Origin: Roseimicrobium sp. ORNL1
GTDB taxonomy: Bacteria; Verrucomicrobiota; Verrucomicrobiia; Verrucomicrobiales; Verrucomicrobiaceae
DNA length: 64,000 nt
Direction of reading: 5' to 3'
NCBI RefSeq assembly: GCF_011044495.1
Contig: NZ_CP049143.1
Location: 2,356,001-2,420,000 of the forward strand
Below are positions 62,629 to 64,000 of the stretch, piece after piece (the first letter of the stretch is position 1; each line of letters opens with the position of its first letter). The position numbers and the translations under genes are program-made. The notes beneath the pieces are model-generated. The model was not told the origin of the DNA. It saw only the letters and a program-made list of their open reading frames with translations, and did not search any database.

Positions 62629-64000
62629 CTACTTCGGCACATGCGGCACCAGCAAATCCGGTGACTGCGCACGCGGGCGATGCCTCCGCACGGCCTGCTT
62701 TGCGAAGAACTCCTGGGAGCGCACGGCCTTGGTCTTGGACTTGGCGGTAGGACGCGGCACGGGCGTGTAGTTCCCGTCCTTGTCGAGCTGGCGGGCCTGG
62801 ACGTTGTCGGAGAAATGGGTCTGCAGGATTTCCAGCAGGCGCTTCTTGCTCGCAGGGTCCTCAATCGGAGTGAGCAGTTCCACGCGCTTGCTCAGGTTGC
62901 GCGTCATGAAGTCGGCACTGGAGATGAAGACTACGGGGTCACCGCCCTGGCGGAACCAGTAGATGCGGGCGTGCTCGAGGTAGCGATCGATGATGCTGAT
63001 GACGCGGATGTTCTCGCTCAGTCCCTTCACCCCCGGCTTCAGGCAGCAGATGCCGCGGATGTTGAGCTGGATTTTCACGCCAGCTTGTGAAGCGGCGTAG
63101 AGGGCCTCCATCATCTGGAGATCCTCGAGCGCATTCATCTTCAGCATGATTTCCGCTTCCTCACCGGCAGCGGCGCGGGCGGTCTCGCTCTGGATCATTT
63201 CCAGCAGGCGCTCGCGCAGGCCGAAGGGGGCCATGCTGATTTTCTGGAAGTGTACGAAGCGGGAGCGTCCGGTGACGGTGTTGAAAAACGCCGAGGCATC
63301 CGCGCCATAGACCGGGTCGCGCGTGAGGAAGCTGATGTCGGTGTAGAGCTTCGCGGTGGCCTCGTTGTAGTTCCCCGTGCCGAAGTGGCAGTAGCGGGCC
63401 ATGCCGCCGGGTTCACGACGCACCACAAGGGTGATCTTCGCATGCGTCTTCAGCCCGCGCACGCCGTAGATGATTTGCGCGCCAGCGGCGAGGAGCTCTT
63501 CCGCGCGTTCCAGGTTGCGGGCTTCATCGAAGCGGGCCTTGAGCTCCACCAGCACGGTCACGTGCTTGCCGGCCTGAGCGGCCTTGATGAGGGCGGTGAT
63601 GATGCGGCTGTTCTTCGCAGTGCGGTAGAGAATCTGTTTGATGGCCACCACGTTCGAGTCCGTTGCAGCTTGCTCGATGAGCTGCACCACCGGCTCGAAA
63701 GATTCATAAGGATGGTATAGCAGGATGTCATCCTTCCGGATCACATCGAAGATGCTCTCATCCGGCTCCAGCGTGACTGCCTCGGAAGTGGGCCACTGCT
63801 CGGTCTTCAGCTCCTCGAAGCCGGGTACGGAGGCGATGGCGAAATAGGCGCGCAGGTCCAGCTCACTGGGAATCATGTACGTGAGCGAGGGCGGTGCATC
63901 GCAGATCTGCTGCATGGCCTTGATGAGCGACTGCGTGACGTCCGGCTCGTCTTCGATTTCGAGGCGGATGGTGTTGCTGCTCTTGCGCGCTTCGAGGATT
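62629..64000 (-). CDS. ppk1: Polyphosphate kinase 1, C-terminal part (5' end outside the window)
   Basis: About 457 residues with the frame open to the window edge. The first visible residues are ILEARKSSNTIRLEIEDEPD. Then come DDILLYHPYESFEPVVQLIE, VVAIKQILYRTAKNSRIITA, LIKAAQAGKHVTVLVELKAR, GLKTHAKITLVVRREPGG (the phospho-accepting His), YCHFGTGNYNEATAKLYTDI and SADFMTRNLSKRVELLTPIE. These are the conserved blocks of PPK1. It makes polyphosphate from ATP. A basic tail (SQEFFAKQAVRRHRPRAQSP) extends past the usual end. Confidence 0.95.
   Translation of the reverse strand, partial: ILEARKSSNTIRLEIEDEPDVTQSLIKAMQQICDAPPSLTYMIPSELDLRAYFAIASVPGFEELKTEQWPTSEAVTLEPDESIFDVIRKDDILLYHPYESFEPVVQLIEQAATDSNVVAIKQILYRTAKNSRIITALIKAAQAGKHVTVLVELKARFDEARNLERAEELLAAGAQIIYGVRGLKTHAKITLVVRREPGGMARYCHFGTGNYNEATAKLYTDISFLTRDPVYGADASAFFNTVTGRSRFVHFQKISMAPFGLRERLLEMIQSETARAAAGEEAEIMLKMNALEDLQMMEALYAASQAGVKIQLNIRGICCLKPGVKGLSENIRVISIIDRYLEHARIYWFRQGGDPVVFISSADFMTRNLSKRVELLTPIEDPASKKRLLEILQTHFSDNVQARQLDKDGNYTPVPRPTAKSKTKAVRSQEFFAKQAVRRHRPRAQSPDLLVPHVPK

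Overview
The window is GC-rich chromosomal DNA that most resembles a Verrucomicrobiota (Verrucomicrobiaceae-like) genome. This is inferred from content: an autotransporter-associated beta-strand repeat protein, an SHD1-like domain protein, a DUF5069 protein, a CdsZ-type zinc-ribbon coiled coil, a SMUG1-type uracil-DNA glycosylase, many small lipoproteins, and outer-membrane biogenesis genes of a Gram-negative cell plan. Most starts lack a clear Shine-Dalgarno and are preceded by short pyrimidine runs. No rRNA, tRNA, CRISPR array, transposase, integrase or prophage gene was recognised.

Layout. 0-15 kb: a truncated surface autotransporter-type gene, a YidB-like protein, secreted and lipoproteins, a YkgJ-type cysteine-cluster protein, a polytopic acyltransferase, an SGNH hydrolase, four tandem paralogous small membrane proteins, a lipoate ligase-like protein, a gamma-glutamylcyclotransferase-like protein, and a large inverse-autotransporter-like beta-helix protein with a decayed 3' tail. 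15-28 kb: a 2167-residue secreted TPR protein, bcp peroxiredoxin, an exported isoaspartyl methyltransferase, and an Rnk/GreA-like regulator. 28-34 kb: mnmA, membrane proteins, the zinc-ribbon protein, nagZ-type GH3 and SMUG1. 34-50 kb: an accessory stretch of small, mostly unrelated proteins (DUF4259-like, DUF6714-like, DUF6985-like, YciI-like, GyrI-like, two GNATs and many orphans) that looks like a poly-immunity type locus, plus an ECF sigma factor operon whose sigma gene is last. 50-54 kb: leuB, a BamD-like TPR protein and an LptE-like lipoprotein. 55-58.5 kb: a copper locus with a CopA-CopB fusion. 59-64 kb: glgP, rsmI and a truncated ppk1.

The most striking non-coding signal is a dense population of short bounded inverted-repeat elements (about 135-460 bp) between genes, in at least seven sequence families. 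Several have terminal inverted repeats of 12-40 bp, and one has a 12-bp perfect inverted repeat with a 4-bp flanking duplication. No transposase lies in the window, so they look like MITE- or REP-doublet-like non-autonomous elements. One supplies the C-terminus and stop codon of a membrane protein gene, and two inverted copies of another flank a two-gene block.

All assignments come from reading the sequence by eye. No homology search was run, so family names rest on recognised motifs.
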